Virus record (IMG/VR): IMGVR_UViG_3300013126_000175
Coordinates: 1 to 28,973 of that record
Strand: one strand, 5' to 3'
DNA from: a virus
Length of the DNA: 28,973 nucleotides
Each line of letters opens with the position of its first letter. Positions within the stretch are counted from its first letter, which is position 1. Shown in pieces: positions 15,899-23,497 of the stretch. Both the position numbers and the translations under genes were made by a program. The notes under the pieces were generated by a model. It worked only from the letters and a program-made list of their open reading frames with translations. It did no database searches and was not told the origin of the DNA.

Positions 15899-16144
15899 TT
15901 AGCTCCTTTCCTTATACGCAGGATTCTTAAACCAAGGTAAACCTTGACGCTCCCGTTTAATTTCATTCCATTGGTCTTCAGTATACCTAATTCCGTGAAG
16001 ATAATATTCACGTTTTCTCATATTCCCTTCAGGAATGAGGGCGGGTCCATCCCAATTATGAAGTTTACCTTCCCAAGAGTAAGCAATTGTGCCATCTTCA
16101 GGCTTAATAAGCCTGCGGGGTTTGTCAAATTTTTGTTTAGTCAT
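15899..16144 (-). CDS. Small phage protein with WEGKLHNWDGPA motif
   Basis: An 81-aa protein with IAYSWEGKLHNWDGPALIP near 20-38 and YYLHGIRYTEDQW near 47-59. This W-x-GKLHNxDGPA...YYLxGxxYxxxxW layout occurs in phage and bacterial proteins carrying short MORN-like or YwqK-type repeats, usually of unknown function. The starting ATG lies one base after the FAD-oxidoreductase stop, so the two are probably co-translated. No enzyme motif is present. Confidence 0.65.
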   Translation of the reverse strand: MTKQKFDKPRRLIKPEDGTIAYSWEGKLHNWDGPALIPEGNMRKREYYLHGIRYTEDQWNEIKRERQGLPWFKNPAYKERS

Positions 16145-16145
16145 A

Positions 16146-17435
16146 TTAATTATTATTTAAAATATCTTCAGCTACATAAATTCCTTGAGCACCACTTACT
16201 GTAATGCCACGAGCACTCAAAGCATCACCAACAAAATGAACATTAGGGTAAGTAGTAAGTGATAAATTTTTATAATCCACAAGAGGTTCAGGAGAAAGGT
16301 ATTTTACTTCTGGCATATAAATTCCCCAATCACTCCCAAGAGTTGGGAATATTCTTTTCATATCTGAAATAAAATCCATAATGTATTTAGCAAAACCATC
16401 CATAGCATCATAAAAGTCAGTTAAATCATCCACTTGGGTAGCTGTTACTTTTCCTCCTTCTGAAGTGGTAGATGGTTTACGGGTTGGACTATAGTATAAC
16501 CCGGTTCCATTCTTTTGTAATTTTTTAACTACTTCTCGTGACCATTCAAATGGATCATCAATACCTTGAATTTCCATCAGAATACCAAAATTAGTCATAT
16601 TATTGTGGTAAGCTTCGTCCTTTTTAGCGTGACCATTATAACTATGATCTCCATATGTTTCTTCTACAGCTACATAAGCAGCATTATTATTAGTACAGAA
16701 TGAACGAAGTGATACACCTTCATTATCAAATTTTCTATACAATTTAAAATCATAACTGATGTCAATCAGTTTTTGAAAATGATGTTGTGGAGCCTCAAAT
16801 CTTACTCCAATTTGGACCGGTTTTGGTTCGTCAGGAAGGTTGTATTCTTTAGCTAATTCTTGGGCAAAATCAATACCAGATTTTCCTACAGCAAAGATAA
16901 GTTTATCATAATCTAAATGAGTGTTATGAGTAAGAACACAATTATTTTTAAAATCAATATCTTCTACCTTAGTATTCCATTCAAAATTTACACCTTTAGA
17001 TACTAAATAATCATACCAATTTTTACCAATTTCGTGGAGATAATCGGTACCTACGTGCCATACAGGGAATAAACGTAGACCAAAATAGGGTTTAATAAAG
17101 TCAGGTTCAGCTTCAGGATTTGAACATTGTACTTCTTCAGGTTTGGGATGGAAACGTTTAAAGTTAGTAATCACTTCATTAAACAGTTCCATTGCTTTAT
17201 CTTCACCACAATACTTAGACATATGTCCTCCAATAGCAGTATGATAAGTAAGTTTACCATCACTCCAGCCACCCGCTCCTAAGAAACCAGTCATTACTTC
17301 TTCAGGTTTCCTTTTATATGGATCATTACCCATATCAATAATAGTGATTAGTTCACCTGGGTAGCCATTGTCTACTAATTTAGTAGCGGCATTCACACCA
17401 GCTACTCCAGCTCCCACAATTACAATTTTATCCAT
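16146..17435 (-). CDS. FAD-dependent oxidoreductase (COG2509-like)
   Basis: A 429-aa flavoprotein. The N-terminal dinucleotide-binding loop is IVGAGVAGVNAA at residues 5-16; GGWSDGKLTYHTAIGG near 55-70 and the C-terminal VHFVGDALSARGITVSGAQG near 399-418 complete a two-domain FAD fold. The SDGKLT, IGVRFEAP and SFCTNN stretches resemble the COG2509 'FAD-dependent dehydrogenase' group, whose substrates are unknown. Such genes are uncommon in T4-like phages, so it may be an acquired metabolic gene. Its start ATG sits inside one copy of the direct repeat that flanks the GIY-YIG gene, meaning its upstream junction was altered by that insertion. An unusual feature is the absence of any other redox partner nearby. 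Confidence 0.85.
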   Translation of the reverse strand: MDKIVIVGAGVAGVNAATKLVDNGYPGELITIIDMGNDPYKRKPEEVMTGFLGAGGWSDGKLTYHTAIGGHMSKYCGEDKAMELFNEVITNFKRFHPKPEEVQCSNPEAEPDFIKPYFGLRLFPVWHVGTDYLHEIGKNWYDYLVSKGVNFEWNTKVEDIDFKNNCVLTHNTHLDYDKLIFAVGKSGIDFAQELAKEYNLPDEPKPVQIGVRFEAPQHHFQKLIDISYDFKLYRKFDNEGVSLRSFCTNNNAAYVAVEETYGDHSYNGHAKKDEAYHNNMTNFGILMEIQGIDDPFEWSREVVKKLQKNGTGLYYSPTRKPSTTSEGGKVTATQVDDLTDFYDAMDGFAKYIMDFISDMKRIFPTLGSDWGIYMPEVKYLSPEPLVDYKNLSLTTYPNVHFVGDALSARGITVSGAQGIYVAEDILNNN

Positions 17436-17455
17436 TTTGGTTTATTGTTTAATTT
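17431..17455. repeat. Direct repeat flanking GIY-YIG gene (copy at FAD gene start)
   Basis: This 25-bp block matches 18058-18082 with one mismatch (C/T at the seventh base); similarity continues raggedly through a T run into CCAA. The copies are exactly 627 bases apart. Confidence 0.85.
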
Positions 17456-18062
17456 TTTTCCAAATAAATCCACCACATTCTTTTTGTCTTCCTGTAAGGC
17501 ATGCGCTGATACCACCATTCCAAAGGTTTAATTCTATTTCAGCTTGTTTAATTTTTTCCCAAATATTTAATAAATTTCCATTCATATCATATTGACCTAC
17601 CTTTTTTCTGTTTTTTAAATTTTCCTTTCCTTTTTTGGATTCAGATATTTTTTGTTTATGTTCTTCAGTTTTAGGTTTTTTCATTTTTTGTTTTGATTCA
17701 TCTGAATATTTTTTTCCTAATTTGGCATTGCGCATTTTTTCAATAGTGTCTAAACTATGTTTGCCTCCTTTTTTATCTTTTAATCGGAAAAAAAGAGCAT
17801 TGTCCCAACCATTTTCATTTATAAATTCTTTTTTCCAAAAATATTCTTTTTCATCTAATTGCTCTAAATTACATTCTTCAAGTATTTCCATTTTATGATT
17901 CTCATAACCATATTTTTTTAAGGAATTTAAAAATTTAGGACCTACAGAATCACTATTTAATTGTTTATACATTTGATGTCTTCGTTCTATATCAACTGCT
18001 TGCCCTATATACGATTTTCCTTTAGGATTTGTGAATTTATATATTCCTGTTCTAATATCCAT
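17442..18062 (-). CDS. Free-standing GIY-YIG homing endonuclease
   Basis: A 206-aa homing endonuclease. GIY at residues 6-8 and YIG at 18-20 start the nuclease domain, with the Arg-containing DIERRHQMY at 24-32 and the metal-binding Glu likely in LDEKEYFW near 69-76. Then comes a NUMOD3-type segment (SDESKQKMKKPKTEEHKQKIS, broken; residues about 118-140) and a C-terminal NUMOD1/IENR1-like DNA-binding helix-turn-helix (VGQYDMNGNLLNIWEKIKQA near 154-173, then ISACLTGRQKECGGFIWKK). Such genes (T4 Seg type) cut intronless or intergenic targets and copy themselves. It overlaps the preceding gene by 58 bases and the direct repeat at both ends marks the inserted segment. Confidence 0.92.
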   Translation of the reverse strand: MDIRTGIYKFTNPKGKSYIGQAVDIERRHQMYKQLNSDSVGPKFLNSLKKYGYENHKMEILEECNLEQLDEKEYFWKKEFINENGWDNALFFRLKDKKGGKHSLDTIEKMRNAKLGKKYSDESKQKMKKPKTEEHKQKISESKKGKENLKNRKKVGQYDMNGNLLNIWEKIKQAEIELNLWNGGISACLTGRQKECGGFIWKKIKQ

Positions 18063-18520
18063 TCTGGTTTATTGTTTAATTTCTTCCAATCTAATTTTTT
18101 TATTTTGACTTTATCTTCAATATAAAATTTTCTATAGGATTCTATTACATCATCTGTTTTATATATCTCAGGCATACACATTGGAGGAGTTTTAAACCCA
18201 TTGTTAGGTATATTAGGTTTATTATCTCGAAGCCATTCAAGCACATCCTTTGTTTTATGTTTTTTACCATATCTTTTTTCAAATTCATTGCATATTTCTA
18301 ATCCATGTTCTACTAACCATAAATATTGAGGGAGGGATTCTTTGGTCCATTTGGTTGAAGGGTGATTTTTGTGGGCTCTTTTATATGGGGCCTCTCCACC
18401 TGTCTCCCAATGGGCTGTGCAACACATTTGAGCACTTTCAATTTGCATCTTACGGATGTGATCATCTGCTAATTCACGAGCGGCGATGATTGGATCTTCA
18501 TTAATATAGAAAATATTCAT
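18005..18520 (-). CDS. Conserved phage protein of unknown function, 3' end remodelled by insertion
   Basis: A 171-aa protein starting at ATG 18520 (an upstream TTG at 18538 is less likely). MNIFYINEDPIIAARELADDHIRKMQIESAQMCCTAH (read as residues 1-37) is the signature of a widespread phage family with the DxDPxxAAxxxxDxHxxKMxxEsaQmLxTAH pattern and later KNHPSTKW, YLWLVEHG, MPxxYK, and DxVESYRKFY. I know no proven function. The conserved part ends near LNNKPEW at about 150; the last 17 residues are encoded by the first codons of the GIY-YIG gene read in another frame, so the native C-terminus (predicted WIKL then stop, as preserved at the other repeat copy) was replaced. Confidence 0.75.
   Translation of the reverse strand: MNIFYINEDPIIAARELADDHIRKMQIESAQMCCTAHWETGGEAPYKRAHKNHPSTKWTKESLPQYLWLVEHGLEICNEFEKRYGKKHKTKDVLEWLRDNKPNIPNNGFKTPPMCMPEIYKTDDVIESYRKFYIEDKVKIKKLDWKKLNNKPEWILEQEYINSQILKENRI
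18058..18082. repeat. Direct repeat flanking GIY-YIG gene (copy in upstream gene end)
   Basis: Partner of 17431-17455. On the minus strand it encodes LNNKPEW of the upstream gene and contains the ATG of the homing endonuclease. Confidence 0.85.
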
Positions 18521-18571
18521 ACTTTTAAAAGTTAACAAATTTTATTTATTAAGCCAAACTTTTAGACTAAG

Positions 18572-18596
18572 GTGGCCCACCTTAAGGGTGGGCCAC
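18572..18596. other. Strong GC-rich hairpin without a T tract
   Basis: A perfect 10-bp inverted repeat GTGGCCCACC / GGTGGGCCAC with a 5-base loop sits in the 113-base gap between the cupin-like gene and the 18005-18520 gene. Neither strand has a following T run, so it is not a canonical terminator. A weaker stem (GACTG/CAGTC) lies just upstream on the minus strand, near 18615-18634. Confidence 0.8.
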
Positions 18597-18633
18597 AGCT
18601 CCAAATTTTAAATCTATGTCGACTGGCTATGAA

Positions 18634-18903
18634 TCAGTCTATATGTTTTGTTATTCTAATTTTTAAATTCCCAGTTCCTTTTATAACACGATGTATTCTA
18701 TGTCGAGGTATAAATATTAAAGAATTTAAGGAGAGAGGTAATTCATCATCAAATTGAAATAACCAATCAGTTTCTTCTACAGCTATAATAGTTCGATCTT
18801 CATCATCCATATGCCATATTAAATCTAACTCATCTATATCTTGAGAAAATTCTCGTATAAATGTATTTTCTTCTAAAACTTGTTCTTGGTAGAGTTTAAC
18901 CAT
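18634..18903 (-). CDS. Cupin-like conserved phage protein
   Basis: An 89-aa protein with LIWHMDDEDRTIIAVEE near 28-44, DWLFQFDDELPLSL near 46-59 and IPRHRIHRVIKGTGNLKIRI near 66-85. The pattern (W-H-x-D-x-x-DR near the start, LP near the middle, HR-x-IKG near the end) suggests a small cupin-type beta barrel with His/Glu residues placed for metal binding, and I recall relatives in marine T4-like phages. No signal peptide. An AATATTTAT sequence occurs inside this gene at 18709-18718 but encodes protein there. It ends at the region holding the strong hairpin. Confidence 0.65.
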   Translation of the reverse strand: MVKLYQEQVLEENTFIREFSQDIDELDLIWHMDDEDRTIIAVEETDWLFQFDDELPLSLNSLIFIPRHRIHRVIKGTGNLKIRITKHID

Positions 18904-18963
18904 TTTTTTTGATTCACGTTAGATATATTTGTCTGTAATTTCTATGTCTGTGTATGGTTTCAA

Positions 18964-19422
18964 TTATAATTTACCTTTAATTAATAATACTTTTGGATTA
19001 ATACCTAATTGAAATGCTATGTCCATTCTTGTATTACCTGAGAATATTCGTCTGTCTTTGTTTTCATCTTCAATCACTATAGGATAATCCATAGGTTGAT
19101 TTTTTTTAAAACCATCATATATAGCTTTTAAAGTTTTTTCATTACGAAATTTAGGGTATGATCTATATCCTTTAATTAAATCTAGTAATTCTTCGTATGA
19201 TTCAGTTCCACTTCTATAATCTATATTTTGGTCTTCAGAAGGAGTAATAGTAACAACTTTACCGTTTTTAATGGCATTTAAAAATGCTTCTTCATCTTCC
19301 CAAAATTCATTATCTTTCATTTCTTGCTCTATTTTAAACTCTTGTTTAAGTTGAGATTCAGAAGGCATCTGCCAATTGGAAAATTCAATAATTTCTTTTA
19401 ATATGTCTAAAAGTTTAATCAT
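18964..19422 (-). CDS. ParB/sulfiredoxin-like domain protein with capsid-targeting-like leader
   Basis: A 152-aa protein. Residues 1-13, MIKLLDILKEIIE, are nearly identical to the leader of the next gene upstream and end in IIE, a possible prohead-protease site. After a variable, acidic linker, residues 110-150 match a ParB-N-type fold: PMDYPIVIEDE, then RIFSGNTRMDIAFQLG with the GNTR motif at 129-132 (cf. GxxR of ParB-like nucleases/NTPases), then KVLLIKG. Such domains bind nucleotides or DNA; some phage members are nucleases or modify host machinery. It overlaps the ART-like gene by four bases (ATGA). A packaged, ejected effector is the working hypothesis. Confidence 0.65.
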   Translation of the reverse strand: MIKLLDILKEIIEFSNWQMPSESQLKQEFKIEQEMKDNEFWEDEEAFLNAIKNGKVVTITPSEDQNIDYRSGTESYEELLDLIKGYRSYPKFRNEKTLKAIYDGFKKNQPMDYPIVIEDENKDRRIFSGNTRMDIAFQLGINPKVLLIKGKL

Positions 19423-19904
19423 TTAATTTCATAAGGAATATTTTTATCTTTTAATAAAGACTCTACTTGAGCTAATTTTTCCTCATCAAGATTATCTTCA
19501 CTATCTATAGTTATAGATACATTCCTTAAATAAGGAAATATAGGAAAGTTTTTACCATTAGTAATTATTTGTTCTTCAAATTCATACTTAGATATATAAG
19601 CGGGGTCTCGGTCACTTGGTAAGGTATCTTCATCATAATAAAAAGGTCTAACTTTATAATTGTTAGAGATTTTATCTCCATCTAATTCTAAAATAGCTGT
19701 GACCTCACCACCACTATCATAGGTATCAAGAAAACTAGATGGATCTATATCTTTATTTCTAGTTGTTGATATTTGGTCTTCAGAATTAGGCTTTATAAAT
19801 CCATCATTTAATATACCATGTAAACCCCTAAGAGTAGTTAAGTGATATAAAGTACCCACTTGTTTACCCTCAATAATTTCTTTTAAAATATTTAATAATT
19901 TCAT
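19419..19904 (-). CDS. Putative ADP-ribosyltransferase-like protein with capsid-targeting-like leader
   Basis: A 161-aa protein. Leader MKLLNILKEIIE is followed by GKQVG, so a cut after IIE would leave G first. The body begins TLYHLTTLRGLHGILNDGF (residues 18-36): H21-x-T23, then a helix and an ILxxG turn, as in DarT/Tpt1-type ARTs. ISTTRN at 45-50 and EFEEQI at 108-113 could supply the STS-like strand and the catalytic Glu (E110 or E111). LELDGDKISNNYKVRPFYY near 72-90 matches a phage family I recall with this layout. T4 Alt is a packaged ADP-ribosyltransferase, making this arrangement suggestive. No NAD-binding has been shown; assignment is by motif reading only. Confidence 0.6.
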   Translation of the reverse strand: MKLLNILKEIIEGKQVGTLYHLTTLRGLHGILNDGFIKPNSEDQISTTRNKDIDPSSFLDTYDSGGEVTAILELDGDKISNNYKVRPFYYDEDTLPSDRDPAYISKYEFEEQIITNGKNFPIFPYLRNVSITIDSEDNLDEEKLAQVESLLKDKNIPYEIK

Positions 19905-19954
19905 GATTTTTATTTTTCTTTAAGTTTAAACTAATTTGAACATCATTTAGATCA

Positions 19955-20632
19955 TCACCAAAATGAATTCATGTTAGAGCCTAAACCAAGAGCTTTAGCA
20001 TATCTGGGGAGGTTACAAGACCAATATCCAGGTGTTGTTCTGTCTGTTTTTTTATCACAATTCTGGCGGTCAGCGAATGCTCTTCTAGCTTTTGGGTCTC
20101 TAAATTTAACCCTTAAATTTTGACCACCCCCTGCTGCCCCAAAAGATACTTTTTTAACTTTTTTAGTTTTAGGGTTCATAACATAAACATAAAACTTTTT
20201 AGAACCACCTCTTTTAGGTTTACCTAATGGAACATTTTTACCTTGATATTCAGCTTCATTTATGAACTCAACCATAGGCATATCTAAAGGAACTTTTTGT
20301 CCTTCATAGATTCCAAACTTACCTATATCAGTAGTTTCAATTAAATGTTTGTCAGATTCAGATAATTGAATATAACCCCAGTCATTTAATAGACGGGCTT
20401 CATTAAATAAACCTAAATATGACTTAGATCCTATTCTAAAAACGTTTTCAGAAATTTGAATTCCTTTATTTAAATGGAATTTGAGATTTTCAGAGATAGG
20501 AGATTTAGCTTCGGTTAAAGAAGTTTTATTTTTTTTATCATCACATGTATTACAACCACAAGAACAAGATTTTTTACTTGAAATATTGTGTTCTTTTAGG
20601 ATTTCTTTTAAGAGTTCTTGTATTTTGCTCAT
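19955..20632 (-). CDS. Leader-bearing protein with C-terminal YWSCNLPRYAK module
   Basis: A 225-aa protein. MSKIQELLKEILKE forms an amphipathic leader; a Cys cluster (SCSCGCNTC near 22-30) and SLTE/AK, ISE and FINE/AEYQ sites follow. The C-terminus from about 150 is a compact basic module: PKRGGSKKFYVYVMNPKTKK near 138-157, KVSFGA, LRVKFRDPKARRAFADRQNC near 173-192, then TTPGYWSCNLPRYAKALGLG near 199-218. I recall this module in many T4-like marine phages. Two conserved Cys (NC and SC) suggest a disulfide or a metal site. FINE just before the module would let the protease release it. An AATATTTAT box lies 4 bases before ATG. Confidence 0.65.
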   Translation of the reverse strand: MSKIQELLKEILKEHNISSKKSCSCGCNTCDDKKNKTSLTEAKSPISENLKFHLNKGIQISENVFRIGSKSYLGLFNEARLLNDWGYIQLSESDKHLIETTDIGKFGIYEGQKVPLDMPMVEFINEAEYQGKNVPLGKPKRGGSKKFYVYVMNPKTKKVKKVSFGAAGGGQNLRVKFRDPKARRAFADRQNCDKKTDRTTPGYWSCNLPRYAKALGLGSNMNSFW

Positions 20633-20636
20633 ATTA

Positions 20637-20645
20637 ATAAATATT
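20637..20645 (-). promoter_or_regulatory. AATATTTAT box
   Basis: Exact match on the coding strand, ending 4 bases before the ATG at 20632 and overlapping the stop codon of the preceding gene. Confidence 0.55.
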
Positions 20646-21603
20646 AATTAAATAATTTACTAAAATTCATACCTATCTCAGCCGATTTTACATATACTCC
20701 ATTATTTAGAATATTTTCATCTGGAATATCGTCTATTAATTTTTTAGTAATTTTGTAGTATTCTCCTTTTCCTGAGTCACTTACGTTTAATATAAATCCA
20801 GCTTCTTGGCCTAAATTTGGTTTTTTATTTAGTTTAGTCCATAATATTCTACGTAATAGAGTTACTGTAGCCTTTTCAGCTGTAGAATTACTATCTAAAC
20901 CTAATAAATTATATAAGGTTTCCATTTTTTTAAAAAATGGAGCGGCTATAGCTAATTGTTTTAATTCTTTATTAGTATAAATCTCAGATATAACTTTAAA
21001 TGCCTCTAATAAATTTTGAGGGTTAAAGTTAGCTGTGCTAGCTTTAATATCTTTATCTGTAAATGTAGCTAATGTACCAAACACTGTGTTTAATAACACA
21101 TTATTTTCTGTGTCACCCGCAAATTTTCCTAAAGTAATTGTTTTAGTTTCATATGCTTTTACTTCTACCCCAATCCCTCCAATGATTAAGTCAGGAGATT
21201 CTCCTGTTCTACCATCCACAGTATCTATAGGCTTTACATTATGTTGGTAAGCCCAGTAAGTAGCTATTTCACCATTACCTGATCCGGCTGTTGGAGTTTG
21301 GCCATCTGTTTTTAAGGGTTTTATGGGATATAATAAACTCCAAATTTCCTCATCTTTTCCACTTAGATTAAAATTTTTACCTACAGATAATGAAGTTTTA
21401 CATTTTGGTATTTCAGTAACTTTTAGAACTGATCTAATACGCTCATCATAAGAGTCAGTAGCTTCAATTAATATATTATCAGCTTTAATAGCTTCATTAA
21501 CTAATTGAAATAGCATTTTTTTATCCTGATCATTATTGATGTCAGGATATCCTTTAGGGAATTTGTATGAAATTTGTCTTAAAAACTTTTCTATAATATC
21601 CAT
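20644..21603 (-). CDS. Candidate PD-(D/E)XK nuclease-like protein
   Basis: A 319-aa protein. It begins [15 protein letters not shown], an amphipathic start, and has VNE/AIK and LIE/ATD sites near residues 36-48. The central part has GNGEIATYW at 109-117, then SPDLIIGGIGVEVKAYE at 136-152: the layout E112 ... P137-D138 ... E147-V-K149 fits the PD-(D/E)XK core of restriction-type nucleases. The rest is helical with no other motif. The gene follows an acidic/Pro-rich gene directly and precedes the YWSC-module gene. If the leader function is real, this would be a packaged nuclease, but the nuclease reading depends on three short motifs. Confidence 0.5.
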   Translation of the reverse strand: MDIIEKFLRQISYKFPKGYPDINNDQDKKMLFQLVNEAIKADNILIEATDSYDERIRSVLKVTEIPKCKTSLSVGKNFNLSGKDEEIWSLLYPIKPLKTDGQTPTAGSGNGEIATYWAYQHNVKPIDTVDGRTGESPDLIIGGIGVEVKAYETKTITLGKFAGDTENNVLLNTVFGTLATFTDKDIKASTANFNPQNLLEAFKVISEIYTNKELKQLAIAAPFFKKMETLYNLLGLDSNSTAEKATVTLLRRILWTKLNKKPNLGQEAGFILNVSDSGKGEYYKITKKLIDDIPDENILNNGVYVKSAEIGMNFSKLFN

Positions 21604-22118
21604 TAGGCGGCAGGACTTTCTGGTGGGGTTTCTAATTCAGGTTCTTCAGGAGTAGCTGGGGTTTCAGCAGCTGGTGTTTCTTCAGCGGCTGGGGATTCTG
21701 GTGGGGTAACTTCGGTTTTTTCTTCTGTTGCTTCAGGTTTAGTATATCTTAAAACTCTAGATAAAGCTTCAGAGGCTCTTTGTTGATCAACTAATGATTC
21801 TAAATAATATTTTTTACCTTCTACTTGAGCTGTAAAGAGACCTTTATCTCCATCAGTTCCATCATACATTAAATAAAATTTACCATCATTAACTAATACA
21901 ACTCTAAAAGTAGATGGTTTAGGGGCTACCCATTGTATGTCTTTCAAGAAGGCTTCATATTGAAAATCAAATAGATCATTTAAAATATCCTTAATAGGAG
22001 GAAATTTATCAACTATAGGAAACTTACTTGGCTCAACAGGTTTAGCAGTCTGTTGAGAATAAGCTGTTTTAGCTAATCTTTTGATTCTTGATATGAGTTC
22101 AGATTTAGTCATTGTCAA
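21603..22118 (-). CDS. Protein with acidic Pro/Ala/Glu-rich tail, unknown
   Basis: A 171-aa protein. The N-terminus ([20 protein letters not shown]) is a basic helix; the middle (about 40-125) may be a small beta domain ([18 protein letters not shown] near 85-102). The last 40 residues are low complexity with repeated PPESPAAEE and TPxAE units; PPESPAA occurs twice. It overlaps the downstream and upstream genes by 1-14 bases. I do not recognise it; a flexible virion-internal protein is possible from its neighbourhood. Confidence 0.55.
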   Translation of the reverse strand: MTMTKSELISRIKRLAKTAYSQQTAKPVEPSKFPIVDKFPPIKDILNDLFDFQYEAFLKDIQWVAPKPSTFRVVLVNDGKFYLMYDGTDGDKGLFTAQVEGKKYYLESLVDQQRASEALSRVLRYTKPEATEEKTEVTPPESPAAEETPAAETPATPEEPELETPPESPAA

Positions 22119-22911
22119 AAGCTTGACCTGTTTTTAATTCACCATCAAGATAATGTTTAGCTCCAACCATATAATCTTTAGCTTTGATTATTTTAGCTTG
22201 CCACCAATGAGGAAAATCTACTTCACCTTCTAATTTACCAAGTTCAGCGACCATTTGGCCCAATTCAGTAGCATATTTAGCTATTCTGTATAGATCAGAG
22301 ACTAACATTCCTGGTTCATTATCTTGATGGCCGATATCTAAATCTTCATCTATACCCTCATCTTCTTCATCTTTAAATCTTTGTCTTAATCTATTAAAAG
22401 CTACTTGAGTAGGATCAACTTCCCTAGTATCATTACGCTCAATTTTACCTGTTTTAAAATCTTTAAACCATACTACAGCTTCACTTTTAACACCTTTTTC
22501 CTCAGCTGCTTTAATAATACTCGCTTGAAGAGCATCAGGGAGTTTAGTTTGACCACCTTTTAAGGCTGGGTCATTGTCATATTTTGGGGTTGAGGTTTCA
22601 CCTAATTCAACAGCTCCACCTTTTTTTAGGGTGTTAATAGGTGTAGTTTTATCTTTAACAGCTGCAAATTTAGGGTCTTTAGCCATATTATCTACAGCAG
22701 CAGCTCCTACATAAGTGACTTCATTAAAAATTTCTTTGACTAATTTTTTTAGTTCTTCTTTAGTCATTTTTTTCTCATCTCTTTTAGATAGAGCGGCTGC
22801 TATAGCCATTTCTCTTCTTTTAGCTTTAGACTTACCTTTAAATTGAGGAGCTTTTGATTTTTCAAAATCAGAAACTACAGCTCCAATAGGTGTTCTTTTA
22901 GTAATAGGCAT
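22105..22911 (-). CDS. Conserved phage protein with [10 protein letters not shown] module
   Basis: A 268-aa protein with three visible parts. Residues 7-42 ([33 protein letters not shown] in pieces) are a basic segment with the [26 protein letters not shown] pattern common in marine T4-like phages. Residues 48-64, [17 protein letters not shown], resemble the leader helix of other genes here but lie internally. The C-terminal 60 residues ([46 protein letters not shown]) form a helical module I also recall from such phages. No enzymatic motif. It may be a DNA- or core-associated virion protein; function unknown. Confidence 0.6.
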   Translation of the reverse strand: MPITKRTPIGAVVSDFEKSKAPQFKGKSKAKRREMAIAAALSKRDEKKMTKEELKKLVKEIFNEVTYVGAAAVDNMAKDPKFAAVKDKTTPINTLKKGGAVELGETSTPKYDNDPALKGGQTKLPDALQASIIKAAEEKGVKSEAVVWFKDFKTGKIERNDTREVDPTQVAFNRLRQRFKDEEDEGIDEDLDIGHQDNEPGMLVSDLYRIAKYATELGQMVAELGKLEGEVDFPHWWQAKIIKAKDYMVGAKHYLDGELKTGQAFDND

Positions 22912-23297
22912 TATCTTAAGGTTTTTAAGATTTCAGTTCTTAGATATTCTTTAACCTTTTTTTTCTTTGCGTCTTTAGGTTCTTCTTCAACATCTAAGTC
23001 TTCAATTTCAGTATCTTCAATACTTACATCCTCATCACTTAAACCAGTTTCAAAGTCAGGAGTTACCTCACCCCCAGATACTTGTTTGTTTTGTTCTCTG
23101 TCTGAGAAGGTAGCTATGTTGGTTAGCTGTTTGGCTAATTCTTTATTACCTGCATTTAAGGCTTTTTCAGCTAAATCTCTTAAAGTATCAGCGATATCAT
23201 CATAGATTTGAGCATCTGCTTCGTTGATAGCAGACGTTTCATTCAATACTGAGAGGATTTCTTGTTTTAGAAGTTTTTTTGCTTCAGATTTTTTCAT
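22911..23297 (-). CDS. Acidic protein with leader helix, unknown
   Basis: A 128-aa acidic protein. Its N-terminus [20 protein letters not shown] is amphipathic and followed by [10 protein letters not shown], so two LNE/INE cut sites sit close together. Middle residues (about 26-70) form helices; the rest is an acidic stretch ([20 protein letters not shown], near 85-104) before a basic end [13 protein letters not shown]. Stop overlaps the next gene's start region. No motif; perhaps a packaged or core protein. Confidence 0.55.
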   Translation of the reverse strand: MKKSEAKKLLKQEILSVLNETSAINEADAQIYDDIADTLRDLAEKALNAGNKELAKQLTNIATFSDREQNKQVSGGEVTPDFETGLSDEDVSIEDTEIEDLDVEEEPKDAKKKKVKEYLRTEILKTLR

Positions 23298-23298
23298 T

Positions 23299-23472
23299 TT
23301 ATTTAGTTTTGTCTTCTGTTATAGAGGCTTTTCTATACTCTGTAACAAGCTTCTTAAGTTCACCTAAGGCTTTTCTGGCTCTACCGTGAGCAGCTTTTGA
23401 ATTACCTTTATGTTCTAACTTAAAAGTTTCATATAGATGCTCAATTTGTTCAAAGATTTCTTGTGTGTTCAT
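23299..23472 (-). CDS. Small helical protein, unknown
   Basis: A 57-aa protein beginning MNTQEIFEQIEHLYETF, rich in Glu, Lys and Arg, probably a helical hairpin (SKAAHGRARKALGELKKLV). I chose the ATG at 23472 rather than a longer upstream frame because the AATATTTAT box lies 4 bases before this ATG, as in three other genes, and the longer frame would run back into the preceding gene with a non-ATG start. Function unknown. Confidence 0.6.
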   Translation of the reverse strand: MNTQEIFEQIEHLYETFKLEHKGNSKAAHGRARKALGELKKLVTEYRKASITEDKTK

Positions 23473-23476
23473 GACT

Positions 23477-23485
23477 ATAAATATT
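23477..23485 (-). promoter_or_regulatory. AATATTTAT box
   Basis: Exact match on the coding strand, ending 4 bases before the ATG at 23472. Confidence 0.55.
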
Positions 23486-23497
23486 AGTTTATTTTTA

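Noticed and set aside
15826-16011. 61-aa minus-strand frame spanning two genes
   Set aside because: Covers the end of one gene and the start of another; no motif.
18709-18718. AATATTTATA inside the cupin-like gene as a promoter
   Set aside because: It encodes conserved-looking residues (LIFIP) and is about 190 bases from the next start.
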